Source: JAICYJ01 sp963797565 (GTDB taxonomy: Bacteria; Actinomycetota; Thermoleophilia; Gaiellales; JAICJC01). From it: 64,000 bases of DNA. Below the pieces are notes generated by a model, which was given only the letters and a program-made list of their open reading frames with translations, was not told the origin of the DNA and ran no database searches. Numbering within the stretch: position 1 is the first letter of the stretch; each line of letters opens with the position of its first letter. The DNA lies in assembly GCA_963797565.1 (NCBI GenBank), contig CAWCPM010000013.1:62001-126000 (forward strand). Direction: 5' to 3'. A program made the translations under genes and the position numbers. Shown here in pieces: positions 8,329 through 16,988 of the stretch.

Positions 8329-8568
8329 GTCACACCGCCGTGACCGATCCGTGACGCACGGAATGCCCCGCTTCGCAACGTCCGGGCACACGGCACGTCA
8401 CGCGGCCGTCGCAGGCATGTCACGTCGCCGGTGGCAACCACCGGCGCACCCCTCACAAACCGGTCACGTTGGCCACGGCGGGCGCCCGACTCTGCAACAG
8501 CCGCCGTTTCGGGGTTTGACACCTCTTCGGCCGACCGGGGCGTCGCGAGATCGTGACGGGATCGTGAC
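8329..8568. promoter_or_regulatory. cluster of GTGAC/GTCAC pentamers between convergent genes
   Basis: Eight copies of GTGAC or its complement occur in 240 bases. Two pairs are direct repeats exactly 11 bases apart (8340/8351 and 8553/8564), one helical turn, as seen in operators of OmpR-type and some other regulators. The stretch lies between two convergent genes, so a promoter role is not obvious. It is otherwise non-coding. Confidence 0.25.
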
Positions 8569-8571
8569 GGG

Positions 8572-10671
8572 TCAGCCGGCCGGCGTTACCGCCATCAGCG
8601 GACGTTCGCGCAGGTAGGGCAGCGGACGCTCCGGGTCGGGCGAGTCGATCTCGCGAGCCAGGCGGTGGCCGTCGAAGATCGCGTCCGCGATCAGGCGCGG
8701 CGCGACGCAGTCGCCGATCCGGTAGACCGCCTCGATCCCGGCCGCGTCCAGCGCGGCCTGGTCGCCCGCCAGCTCGCGGTACAGGGTCTCATCCGACAGC
8801 CGCTGCGTCACCAGCACCACGCCGTCCACCGCCAGCCGCGACGTCGCCTGGAACTCGCCCACCAGGTCGATCCCGCCCTCGTCGATCCGGTCGACCACCA
8901 CCGCCCGGTGCACCGGCACCCGGATCGCGTTCAGCCGCTCCCGCACCGGCCGGCCCTCGAGCGTCTGATCGCAGTAGGGCGCGACCGCCTCGTGGCTGGT
9001 CACGAACTCGACCTCGTAGCCCTCGCTGCGCAGCTGCTCGGCGAGCGCGGAGCCGACGAAGTAGCCCTCGTAGTCGATGACCGCCACCCGGCTGCCGGGC
9101 GGCCGCTTGCCCTCGACCATCACCTGCTCCGGCGTCAGCACGTGCGGCAGCGTGGAATCCGCGCCGGGGATCGGCAGCCGCGTGACGCCGCTGATGCCGT
9201 CACCGGCCCAGTGCGAACCGGTCGCCACGACCACGATCTGGGCGCCGTAGTCGAGCACGTCGGCCGCCGACAGCCGGGTGCCCAGTCCCAGCGAGACGTT
9301 GTCCAGCCTGTCGATCTGGGCACGGCGGTAGTCGACCACATGGCCCCACGTCCCGAGGCCGGGCATGCGCGTGATCCAGCTCATGCAGCCACCGATGTCG
9401 TCGGCCCCGTCCACCAGGTGCACCAGCTCCATGCCACGCTTGCCGAGCACCACGGCGCACTCCATGCCGGCCGGCCCGGCACCCACCACCAGCACCGCCC
9501 GGTCGGCGTTCGCGGCGCGGTCGAACCGCTCCGGATGCCACCCGCGCCGGTACTCCTCGCCCGCTGTGGCGTTTTGGGTGCAGCCCAGATGGCGTCCCCA
9601 GATCGACCGCGAGTAACAGGCGTTGCAGCCGATGCACTCGCGGATCTCGTCATAGCGGCCCTGCTCGATCTTCTCTGGCAGGAACGGATCCGAGATCGAC
9701 GGCCGCGCCGCGCCGATCAGGTCGACCGTGCCGCCCCTGACCAGGTTGGCCATCCGGTCGGGGTCGGTGAACCTGCCCACCACCACGATCGGCTTCTCGG
9801 TCGCCTCGCGGGCACGGCCCGACCAGGTCATCTGGTAGCCCTGGTCGAAGAACCGCGACGGGCCCGAGTCGAGCCGCCCCGGCCCCCACATCGAGCCGAT
9901 CACCACGTCCCACAGGTCGACCATCGGGTCGGCCGCGCGGATGAACTCGAGCCCCTCCTCGATCGGCACACCGGACAGCTCCAGCGTGTCGGCGGCGATC
10001 CGCACCGCGATCGCGACGTCGTCGCCCACCGCCTCCTTGACCAGCTCGATCGCCTCGAGCCAGAACCGCGCACGGTTCTCGAAGCTGCCGCCGTAGGCGT
10101 CGGTGCGCCGGTTGTACACGGGCGACAGGAACTGCGTGGGCAGGTAGGTGTGCGACCCGTACACGTAGACGATGTCGAAGCCGGCGCCGCGTGCCCGCTT
10201 CGCGGCCGCGACCCACTCCCCCTGGGCCCGCCGGATATCGGCGAGCTCCATCGTCTTGGGCACCACCACGCTGTCCAGGTCGCTGCTGATCTGCGACGGT
10301 GCCAGCTGCGGCAGCCGGGACTCGCGGCCCTCGGCGTAGACGCCGCCGTGCCACAGCTCGACCCCGGCCAGCGCACCGTGCTCGTGCGCCCGGTCGGTCA
10401 TCATCCGAAGCGCCCTCATGTCCTCGTCGTCCCACAGCCGGGCCGACACGTAGGGCGTCTCGTCGGACTCGGGGCTGATCGAGCAGTACTCGGTGCAGAC
10501 CGCCGCCCAGCCGCCCTCCGCCTTCATCCCGCGGAAGGCGGCCTGCGTCCACGGCTTCTCGACCCCGAACCCGGTGCAGTGAGGTACCTGGTAGAACCGG
10601 TTTCGCAGCGTCTTCGGCCCGATCCGGACCGGCTCGAACAGGATGTCGTGGCGCTGCTCCCGGCCCGTCAC
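8572..10671 (-). CDS. trimethylamine dehydrogenase-like FMN/4Fe-4S/FAD oxidoreductase
   Basis: A 699-aa three-domain flavoprotein. An OYE-type FMN barrel (LFEPVRIGPKTLRNRF start) is followed near residue 345 by the iron-sulfur motif ECIGCNACYS with a fourth Cys 11 residues on, and then a pyridine nucleotide-disulfide-type domain (VLVVGAGPAGMECAV near 395). This is the architecture of TMADH, dimethylamine dehydrogenase, 2,4-dienoyl-CoA reductase and N-methylproline demethylases. A GTG start at 10671 is chosen because it overlaps the preceding MttB-like stop as GTGA. Coupling to that gene suggests it oxidatively demethylates the secondary or tertiary amine left after corrinoid-dependent demethylation; the substrate is inferred. 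Confidence 0.9.
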   Translation of the reverse strand: MTGREQRHDILFEPVRIGPKTLRNRFYQVPHCTGFGVEKPWTQAAFRGMKAEGGWAAVCTEYCSISPESDETPYVSARLWDDEDMRALRMMTDRAHEHGALAGVELWHGGVYAEGRESRLPQLAPSQISSDLDSVVVPKTMELADIRRAQGEWVAAAKRARGAGFDIVYVYGSHTYLPTQFLSPVYNRRTDAYGGSFENRARFWLEAIELVKEAVGDDVAIAVRIAADTLELSGVPIEEGLEFIRAADPMVDLWDVVIGSMWGPGRLDSGPSRFFDQGYQMTWSGRAREATEKPIVVVGRFTDPDRMANLVRGGTVDLIGAARPSISDPFLPEKIEQGRYDEIRECIGCNACYSRSIWGRHLGCTQNATAGEEYRRGWHPERFDRAANADRAVLVVGAGPAGMECAVVLGKRGMELVHLVDGADDIGGCMSWITRMPGLGTWGHVVDYRRAQIDRLDNVSLGLGTRLSAADVLDYGAQIVVVATGSHWAGDGISGVTRLPIPGADSTLPHVLTPEQVMVEGKRPPGSRVAVIDYEGYFVGSALAEQLRSEGYEVEFVTSHEAVAPYCDQTLEGRPVRERLNAIRVPVHRAVVVDRIDEGGIDLVGEFQATSRLAVDGVVLVTQRLSDETLYRELAGDQAALDAAGIEAVYRIGDCVAPRLIADAIFDGHRLAREIDSPDPERPLPYLRERPLMAVTPAG

Positions 10672-12113
10672 AGCGCCGCCTCGATCTCGCCCCGGCGCCG
10701 CTGCATGTACTCCTGCAGCTCCTCGTCGACGGCCGGGTCGATGCCAGGATCCTCGTAGCTTTCCAGCAGCTTCTTCCACTCGGCCGTGGCCAGCGTGTCG
10801 GTGGTCGCCGAGCCCTGCTTCTGCCAGGTCACGTAGGCCTGCGAGCGGAACAGCGGGCTCATGAACATCCACTCCCTGAAGTGCGCGAGCGTGTGGTCGG
10901 CGGCCAGGAACATCCCGCCCGGCCCCTCCTCCCGCATCGTGTCGATCGCGAACCGCTCCTCGCTGGTGTCGATGCCCTCATCGATCATCGCGAACATCCG
11001 CAGCAGCTCGAGGTCGAGCGCGAACTTCTCGTACGACGCCGTCAGGCCACCCTCGAGCCAGCCGGCGGCGTGCATCACCAGGTGCGAGCCGGACAGCATC
11101 GTCGCCCACAGCGTCATGGTCGTCTCCGCCGCTGACGCCATGTCCAGCGAGTTCGACGAGCAGAGGCCGCCGCCGCCCCGGTAGGGCAGGCCGTACCGCC
11201 GCGCCAGCTGGCCTCCGGCAAGCGTCCCCAGCACCGACTCGGGCGTGCCGAAGGCGGGCCCGCCTGTGCGCATGTCCACGGCGGTGAAGAACGATCCGAA
11301 CAGGGCAGGCGTGCCGGGCCGGATCGCCTGCACCAGTGCCACGCCGGACAACGCCTCGGCCACCTTCAGCACCAGGCCGGAGGCGATCGTGATCGGCGCC
11401 GTCGCCCCGGCCAGCAGGAACGGCGTGATCACCACAGGCTGCCCTGCCGATGCCCATTCCGACAACGCATCCACCATCAGGAAGTCCCAGACCAGCGGGC
11501 TGTTGGGATTGACGATCCCCATCAGCGCCGGCGTTTGCTCGATCGCGTCGCGACCGCCGCAGGCGATCGCCGCCAGGGCGACGGCGTCGCGCGCCTTCGG
11601 CCCAGAGGTGCCGTAGCAGACGTGCGGCTTGTCGGAGTACCGCAGCACCGAGTAGTCCATATCCATATGCCGGCTGTTCTCGTCGAGGTCGCCGGCCTCG
11701 ACGGTGCCGCTCTGGTTGCAGGTGATCAGGTCGGCGGCCTGCGCCATCTTGACCAGCTCGACGTGGTCGGCGTAGGTGCCGTCCCGGCGGCCGCGCTCGA
11801 GGTCGGAGCAGAACGGCGAGCCGCCCACCGGCGTCAGCACCGGCTTCCCATCGCCCAGTCGCACCGCCCGCTCAGGGTTGCGGCCCCGCAGCGTGAACGC
11901 ATGCGGCGCCCTGGCCAGCATCTCCATCACGAACTCGCGATCCCAGTGGACGCGCTCGCCGTCGATCTTCTGCCCGAGCCCGGCCAGCATCTCCAGTGCG
12001 GCCGGATGGCGCACGTCGGTGCCGATCTCCTCGAGCACCGTCATCGCCCGCTCGTGCACCTGATCCAGCTGGTCGGGAGTGAGCACGTCGCGGCCGGTGT
12101 CGAGGCTGAACAT
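10668..12113 (-). CDS. second MttB-like trimethylamine methyltransferase family protein
   Basis: A 481-aa MttB-superfamily barrel, clearly paralogous to the protein at 3414 (shared blocks: LRGRNPERAVRLGDG, CYGTSGPKARDAV, LMGIVNPNSPLVWD, YRGGGGLCSSNSLD, LVMHAAGWLEGGLTASYEKF). No in-frame TAG. ATG at 12113 is preferred over 12143 because the upstream ten codons look non-conserved. It is followed by, and overlaps, the TMADH-like gene. Two MttB-like proteins in one cluster may handle different substrates, or successive methyl groups, through the single corrinoid protein encoded at 1922. Confidence 0.88.
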   Translation of the reverse strand: MFSLDTGRDVLTPDQLDQVHERAMTVLEEIGTDVRHPAALEMLAGLGQKIDGERVHWDREFVMEMLARAPHAFTLRGRNPERAVRLGDGKPVLTPVGGSPFCSDLERGRRDGTYADHVELVKMAQAADLITCNQSGTVEAGDLDENSRHMDMDYSVLRYSDKPHVCYGTSGPKARDAVALAAIACGGRDAIEQTPALMGIVNPNSPLVWDFLMVDALSEWASAGQPVVITPFLLAGATAPITIASGLVLKVAEALSGVALVQAIRPGTPALFGSFFTAVDMRTGGPAFGTPESVLGTLAGGQLARRYGLPYRGGGGLCSSNSLDMASAAETTMTLWATMLSGSHLVMHAAGWLEGGLTASYEKFALDLELLRMFAMIDEGIDTSEERFAIDTMREEGPGGMFLAADHTLAHFREWMFMSPLFRSQAYVTWQKQGSATTDTLATAEWKKLLESYEDPGIDPAVDEELQEYMQRRRGEIEAAL

Positions 12114-12159
12114 GGGAGCGACTGTACCGCAGCCCCGAAGCACGCCCGCCGGGCAGCCG

Positions 12160-12804
12160 TCAGCCCCAGCCGGCCACCACGCGCTCCACGAACGCGGCCG
12201 CGAGCGGCGCCAGCGAAGCCCCGATCAGGCGCCCGTCGCGGCTGGCTCCGGCCCGGGCGAACGAGTGGTCCCCACCCTCGATCGAGACGAGCTCGGCACG
12301 CGCGCCCAGGCGCTCCAGCACATCTGCCAGCAACGCCGGCTGCGCGAAGGCATCGCGGGTGCCCTGCAGGAACAGCATCGGCATCTGCAGGTCGTACAGG
12401 TGCGCGTCGCGGATCCGCTCGGGCCGGCCGGGCGGATGCAGTGGGTAGGCCAGGAACACGAGCCCTGCAGCAGGCATGCCCTCGGCCGCGGCCATCGACG
12501 CGATGCGACCACCCATCGAGCGCCCGCCGGCCAGCACCGGCAGCCCCGCCGCCAGCTCGACCGCCCGCGACCACGCCTCCCGGTAGGACTCGATCAGCAC
12601 CGGCGCGCGGTCGGGCGCCCGGCGACCGGCCCGCATGTAGGGGAAGTCGAAGCGGTGCGTGGCCACGCCCAGCCCGGCGATCTGCTCGCAGAACCCGGTC
12701 AGGAACGGCGATGTCATCGACGACCCGGCGCCGTGCCCGAGCACCAGCATCGCCGTCGCTCCGGCCGGGTGCAGGGTCAGCTCATGATCGCGATCGGCGG
12801 CCAC
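12160..12804 (-). CDS. alpha/beta hydrolase (KANL3/Tex30, dienelactone-hydrolase-like)
   Basis: About 214 aa. Shows MLVLGHGAGSSMTSPFL at the N-terminus, a nucleophile elbow GGRSMGGRIAS near residue 95, and late LFLQGTRDAFA and GGDHSF segments carrying the probable Asp and His of the triad. No ATG is available at the right place; the GTG at 12802-12804 is the best start and leaves a short divergent gap to the DUF72 gene. Substrate unknown. Confidence 0.8.
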   Translation of the reverse strand: MAADRDHELTLHPAGATAMLVLGHGAGSSMTSPFLTGFCEQIAGLGVATHRFDFPYMRAGRRAPDRAPVLIESYREAWSRAVELAAGLPVLAGGRSMGGRIASMAAAEGMPAAGLVFLAYPLHPPGRPERIRDAHLYDLQMPMLFLQGTRDAFAQPALLADVLERLGARAELVSIEGGDHSFARAGASRDGRLIGASLAPLAAAFVERVVAGWG

Positions 12805-12824
12805 GTGGTGGGATGATGCCAGCC

Positions 12825-13550
12825 ATGGCTGGAACGCTCTACCTCGGCACCTCCGGGTTCGGATACGACGAGTGGCGCCACGGCGTCTTCTACCCGGAGG
12901 GGCTGCCCGCCTCGCGCATGTTGTCGCACTACGCAACGCTGTTCCGGTCGGTCGAGATCAACTACACGTTCCGCAAGTTTCCGTCGCAGAAGGTGCTCAC
13001 CTCGTGGCTTCAGCAGACACCGGACGGGTTCCGGTTCACCCTCAAGGCCAACCAGCGGATCACGCACGTGCGACGGCTGCGCGACGTGTCCGGCGAGGTG
13101 CGCGCGTTCATGAACGAGGCGACGGCGCTCGGCGACCGGCTGGGACCGGTGCTGTTCCAGTGCCCGCCGACGGTGGAGTACGACGAGCCGCTGCTGGCGG
13201 CGTTCGCCGACGGGCTGCCGCCGGGGATCGCGGCCGTGATGGAGTTCCGCCACCCCAGCTGGCGGGCAGCCTGGCCGTTCCTGGCCGAGCGGGGCATCGC
13301 CCGCTGTGTTGCCGATACAGACGACGAAGCTGCCGGCTCAGACGAGCTGGTCTGGCAGCCGTTCGGGTACCTGCGTTTGCGGCGCGCGTCCTACAGCGAC
13401 TCCGAGCTGGGCGTGTGGGCCGGGCGGATTCAGGGAGCGCTGGACGACGGCGGCGACGTCTACTGCTACTTCAAGCACGAGGACTCGGCCGCCGGGCCGC
13501 GGATGGCCCTGCGGTTAGAGCAGCTGATGAACGGCGATTCCCGGAAATAG
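12825..13550 (+). CDS. DUF72 domain protein (YecE-like)
   Basis: A 241-aa DUF72 TIM barrel: LYLGTSGFGYDEWRHGVFYPEG at the start, SVEINYTFRKFPS, FRFTLKANQRITH, GPVLFQCPP, VMEFRHPSW and YCYFKHEDS near the end are the family's typical blocks. ATGs at 12813 and 12816 are alternatives; 12825 is closest to the conserved start. The biochemical function of DUF72 is not settled. A second, interrupted DUF72 gene lies at 21561-22470. Confidence 0.88.
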   Translation: MAGTLYLGTSGFGYDEWRHGVFYPEGLPASRMLSHYATLFRSVEINYTFRKFPSQKVLTSWLQQTPDGFRFTLKANQRITHVRRLRDVSGEVRAFMNEATALGDRLGPVLFQCPPTVEYDEPLLAAFADGLPPGIAAVMEFRHPSWRAAWPFLAERGIARCVADTDDEAAGSDELVWQPFGYLRLRRASYSDSELGVWAGRIQGALDDGGDVYCYFKHEDSAAGPRMALRLEQLMNGDSRK

Positions 13551-13654
13551 CGACCTTTACCGTTTACCGACGCGTCCGGTCTTGCTAGCGTCGGCGGGAT
13601 ACCCGTGGCGGGCCGCTCCATGTCCCCGCTGAACAGCTGAACCCAGGAGAAGGC

Positions 13655-14909
13655 ATGAGACGCACGTTGGCCGCGGCGCTCGTTCTGTTCTGTGCATGGA
13701 CCGGCATCGCCCAGGCGCAGACGACCACGGGCCGTGTGGATTCCACCGCCGTCCTCGCACCGCGCCGGGCAGACACCGTGTTTCATACCCAGCGCACGCG
13801 GGACATCACGGCCACGTTGCACTGGCTGAACGCGAACGCCAACCTGCGGCTGTACCTGGCCAGGCGCACCCGCAGCGGCAGGTGGGTGCCGGTGGCGCGG
13901 GCCGTCAGCCGTGCGCACCCCAAGCACCTGGTGGTGCACTCGGCCCGGCCCGGCCGTTACCGGCTGCGGGTGCGCGCGGCCAGGGGCCGGTCACGGTTTC
14001 GCCTGGTGTTCGACGCCGCCGCCGTGTCCCGGCCGCCCGCCGCGAGGCCGTTCCTGACGCTGCTGTTCTCACGGTCCGAGATCATGGACGCCTCCGACTG
14101 CCAGCCCGACCCCACCGGCTCCGTCAACCTGGTCACGCAGGTGGCACCTGCCCTGGCACGTCGCGGTATCGCCGCCACCGGGTCGGTCGAGACCGGCATC
14201 ACGCAGGCCGCGACCCGCGCATGCGTGCACTACAAGCGGTCACTGACCGCGTCGTGGGCCGATCTGGCACGGCTGCGCGACCGCTACGGCTGGAAGTTCG
14301 TATCGCACGGCCGCACCTACGCGACCAACCTCGCGTCCCTGACCACCCAGGCAGCAGTGGTCGGAGACATGCGGCAGCCTGCTCGATCTGGAGCGCCACG
14401 GGCACTGGAGCGGCGACGGGCTGTTCGCGTACCCGGACAACAAGTGGAACGCGAAGCTGCAGACCGACGTCGTCTCCAAATGCTTCGCGTTCGGCAGGCG
14501 CTACGCGGGCGGCCCCACCACCCGTGCCGAGGCGATGGCGTTGCCCCACTGGCAACGAACCACGGGGATCAGCGGCGGCCGCTGCAACGACCGGGCTCTG
14601 CCCTGCTCGAAGCTGGCTACGGAGACGACGTACCACTCTCCGGTCTCCCTGATGCAGACGCTGCGCCGGCTGGCTCCGAACCAGTGGCTGACGCTGCAGA
14701 GCTACGTGTTCGTGACCGGCGACCGCAAGGGACACTGGCGCTGCAGCGCGCGGCACTGGCAGGACCACTGGACGGACGATGCGGAGCGGTACTGCTGGAA
14801 CGACTACCGGCGGATCCTGAACGCGATCCCGTCGGGCGTGCGCGTGACCGATCCCAAGACGGTCGCCCGTGCCTGGGGCCGGACGAACTACCGGCCGCCG
14901 GTGCCCTGA
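13655..14909 (+). pseudogene. secreted polysaccharide-deacetylase-like protein, frameshifted
   Basis: Starts after a strong AGGAGAAGG site with a clear signal peptide (cleavage near AQAQ, residues 20-24). Residues about 25-125 look like a beta-rich carbohydrate or pre-peptidase-like domain. Then come FLTLLFSRSEIMDASDC, YKRSLTASWADLARL and GWKFVSHGRTYATN, resembling deacetylase-like secreted proteins. At about 14363 the coding frame shifts. Removing one G restores VVETCGSLLDLERHGHWSG and the rest (FAYPDNKWN, QSYVFVTGDRKGHWRC) to the stop at 14909, giving 417 aa. A sequencing error is as likely as real inactivation. Confidence 0.7.
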
Positions 14910-14926
14910 GCAAACCGTTCGACGGG

Positions 14927-14961
14927 CCGCGGCACGGAGGGTGTCGGACTCCGTGCCGCGG
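14927..14961. terminator. bidirectional hairpin terminator
   Basis: A 13-bp perfect inverted repeat (CCGCGGCACGGAG and its complement) with a 9-base loop, lying between the convergent deacetylase-like and ferritin-like genes, 18 and 14 bases from their stops. There is no long U tract, as is common in GC-rich actinobacteria. Confidence 0.75.
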
Positions 14962-14974
14962 GCACCGTCTGGGG

Positions 14975-15763
14975 TCAACCGGCGAAGCTGTGGAACGCGC
15001 CCAGCTCGGTGGGCAGGTGCGGCGTGAACGGATGGAACTTGAACGTCCGGTTCGTGTTGAACCCGGCCTTGGCCGCGGCCGAGGCATCGACGAACGGGAG
15101 CAGTGCGTCGACGGCCTGGCTGATGTCGGTGAGCAGGAGCGTGCGCTCGTAGCCGTTGTTGTTGGGCGGGTCGACCGACTCGGCGACGCCCTGGATGCCC
15201 GTCACACGCTCGATCGGGCCCCCATCCCTGGGCGCGACGCCGGGTGCAACGACACGCGCCAGCGTGCGGTGGTCACTCTCGATGCCCATGATGCGGGCAG
15301 CCGTCACGCGCAGATCGGCACTCGAGAAGTTGCGGACGCCGACCAGGTAGGCGGCGATGAACGCGTCCTCCAGCGAGACCAGCGTGTTCAGCGTCACGTG
15401 GGCGTTGTGGAACATGTGGTGCGGATAGAAGAACGAGGTGTACGGCGAGTCCTGCCCGGTCGCCGACTTCTCCAGCAGGTAGTGCGACATCTCCTCCTGG
15501 CGTGCCGCCCTCAGATACCCCTGATCGTCATCCGCGAGGCGCGTGAAGAACGGCGCGTGGAAGATGATGTTGGAGTACGTCGTGACCGCCAGTGCCTCGG
15601 CGATCTCGGCGGCGATCAGGATGTCGACGTCGCCCTGGGTGGCCCCGGACGCGAACGACGGCGTCACACCCATGAGGCCACCCACCGCGAGCCCGACACC
15701 CGCGGCGGCGCCGCCTCGGATTAGAGACGCCCGTGTCAGCGTCCGATCCATCATGTCTGTCAT
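14975..15763 (-). CDS. ferritin-like domain protein (PF13668 type), exported
   Basis: A 262-aa protein. The N-terminus RASLIRGGAAAGVGLAVGG looks like an export signal, with a TAT-like shape but no RR pair. It is followed by a four-helix ferritin-like bundle containing AAEIAEALAVTTYSNII, YLRAARQEEMSHYLL and RIMGIESDHRTLARV, with Glu and His in metal-ligand positions. These extracytoplasmic proteins are usually annotated as dessication-associated or ferritin-like. No operon partner. Function is inferred from the fold. Confidence 0.82.
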   Translation of the reverse strand: MTDMMDRTLTRASLIRGGAAAGVGLAVGGLMGVTPSFASGATQGDVDILIAAEIAEALAVTTYSNIIFHAPFFTRLADDDQGYLRAARQEEMSHYLLEKSATGQDSPYTSFFYPHHMFHNAHVTLNTLVSLEDAFIAAYLVGVRNFSSADLRVTAARIMGIESDHRTLARVVAPGVAPRDGGPIERVTGIQGVAESVDPPNNNGYERTLLLTDISQAVDALLPFVDASAAAKAGFNTNRTFKFHPFTPHLPTELGAFHSFAG

Positions 15764-15998
15764 CGTGACCCCTTTCTGAGGGCTGCGGGCGGCGAGGCCG
15801 CCGGTTTCGCAAGCCCATTCGCAGATCTCGGCGGATCGGTTCTTCTGACACTCCCGCGGCTATTGGCCGGACAGGGATCGAAGCGATCTGGCGCTCCGCG
15901 AGTTCGCGGGGCGTCATCGGCTTCCCGCCGGGCGTCGCCGTTTCGCGACCCAGCGCCTCGCTGTTTGCAGGTGCTCCCCGGAGCCTTATCCTTGCAGG

Positions 15999-16280
15999 GT
16001 GAAGAGCCGTCCAGTGACTGATCTGTATCTCCGGACGGTCGCGGCAGCAGTAGCGAACCCGGGGCATTGGATCGAAGTTCCGCGTCGATTCGCCACCGAG
16101 ATGAACGCTGCCGTGACCGGACATTGTTTGCAACGTGGGTATCTGCGGGTGAAGCCGCCTGATGAGACGTCGGGCATCACCGTTGACGGAAAGACTTTTC
16201 TCCGCACCGCAGCCCCGGTGGATTTCAAGGTTGAAGGCTCTGGGACAGAGTGGCAGCTTCATCTGCGGGCGCGGTCGTGA
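15999..16280 (+). CDS. small hypothetical protein
   Basis: A 93-aa ORF from a GTG. It contains HWIEVPRRFATEMNAAVTGHCLQRGYLRV and a FKVEGSGTEWQLHLR C-terminus, which look protein-like and are not a shadow of another gene. No family recognised. GC is lower than its neighbours, so recent acquisition is possible. It lies 235 bases upstream of the divergently transcribed ferritin-like gene. Confidence 0.55.
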   Translation: MKSRPVTDLYLRTVAAAVANPGHWIEVPRRFATEMNAAVTGHCLQRGYLRVKPPDETSGITVDGKTFLRTAAPVDFKVEGSGTEWQLHLRARS

Positions 16281-16464
16281 TCGAACCACAAGGCTTTCGC
16301 TCGGGCGGTCATCACAACCGCTGCCGTCGTCTCAAGAGCCAGCGTGTTGCGGGTCGCTCAACGGCATTGGCGTCGGTTGCAAAATGGTTGCGAGCGGCGG
16401 TGACCGATCAACCGACGGCGCGGCGCGGGGAACGAAAACCGCATGAAATGGACGAAAACCGTCA

Positions 16465-16537
16465 TGGGCCGTACAGGGATCGAACCTGTGACCTTGGGAT
16501 TAAAAGTCCCCTGCTCTACCAGCTGAGCTAACGGCCC
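16465..16537 (-). tRNA. tRNA-Lys (TTT)
   Basis: A 73-nt cloverleaf: acceptor GGGCCGT/ACGGCCC, D arm with AGCTCAGCTGGTAGAGC, anticodon loop CTTTTAA (anticodon TTT) and T arm GGTTCGATCC. CCA is not encoded. Confidence 0.97.
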
Positions 16538-16629
16538 CACGGCGATTGTACGGCCCGGCTCGCAACGGCCGTGTCGCGGCGACGGGAACCGACCGCCGCT
16601 CCCGTCCGTAGTAGGGAGTGGAGGCAACG

Positions 16630-16815
16630 ATGAACCCAAAGACGCTCGACACGCTGAGGTACTTCCCGGTCACCCGCGAGGTGGCCTGGCAGCGCTACCT
16701 CGACACAATCCGACATGCCGACGCGGAGGAGTACTCCTTCGTTGAGGAGGCCGCCTGGGCCCAGCTCCAGGAGACGCTGGCCCGCGCCGCGTCGAGCTCC
16801 GTCCCCGCGGCCTGA
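16630..16815 (+). CDS. small hypothetical protein
   Basis: A 61-aa ORF with a GTGGAGGC ribosome-binding site 6 bases before the ATG. Sequence begins MNPKTLDTLRYFPVTREVAW and is likely helical, acidic in the middle and Ala-rich at the end. It sits between the two tRNA genes. No family recognised. Confidence 0.6.
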   Translation: MNPKTLDTLRYFPVTREVAWQRYLDTIRHADAEEYSFVEEAAWAQLQETLARAASSSVPAA

Positions 16816-16856
16816 CCGTCCGCAGCGGGGCCAGGCTCGCGTATCCTGCGAGCCGC

Positions 16857-16929
16857 GCCCCCATCGGCTAGCGGCCTAGGCCTCCGCCCTTTCAAGGCGG
16901 CAACACGGGTTCGAATCCCGTTGGGGGTA
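16857..16929 (+). tRNA. tRNA-Glu (TTC)
   Basis: A 73-nt cloverleaf: acceptor GCCCCCA/TGGGGGT, anticodon stem CCGCC/GGCGG with loop CTTTCAA (anticodon TTC), T arm GGGTTCGAATCCC. CCA is not encoded. Confidence 0.96.
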
Positions 16930-16988
16930 CTCTGCGGCGGCTCCTCGTCCTCCTCGACCTTCGGCGCGCATTCCGCTTAGCGTATGGG

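Noticed and set aside
3414..12113. Pyrrolysine-dependent trimethylamine methyltransferases
   Set aside because: Neither MttB-like gene has an in-frame TAG and no pylT, pylS or pylBCD is visible; both belong to the non-pyrrolysine branch.
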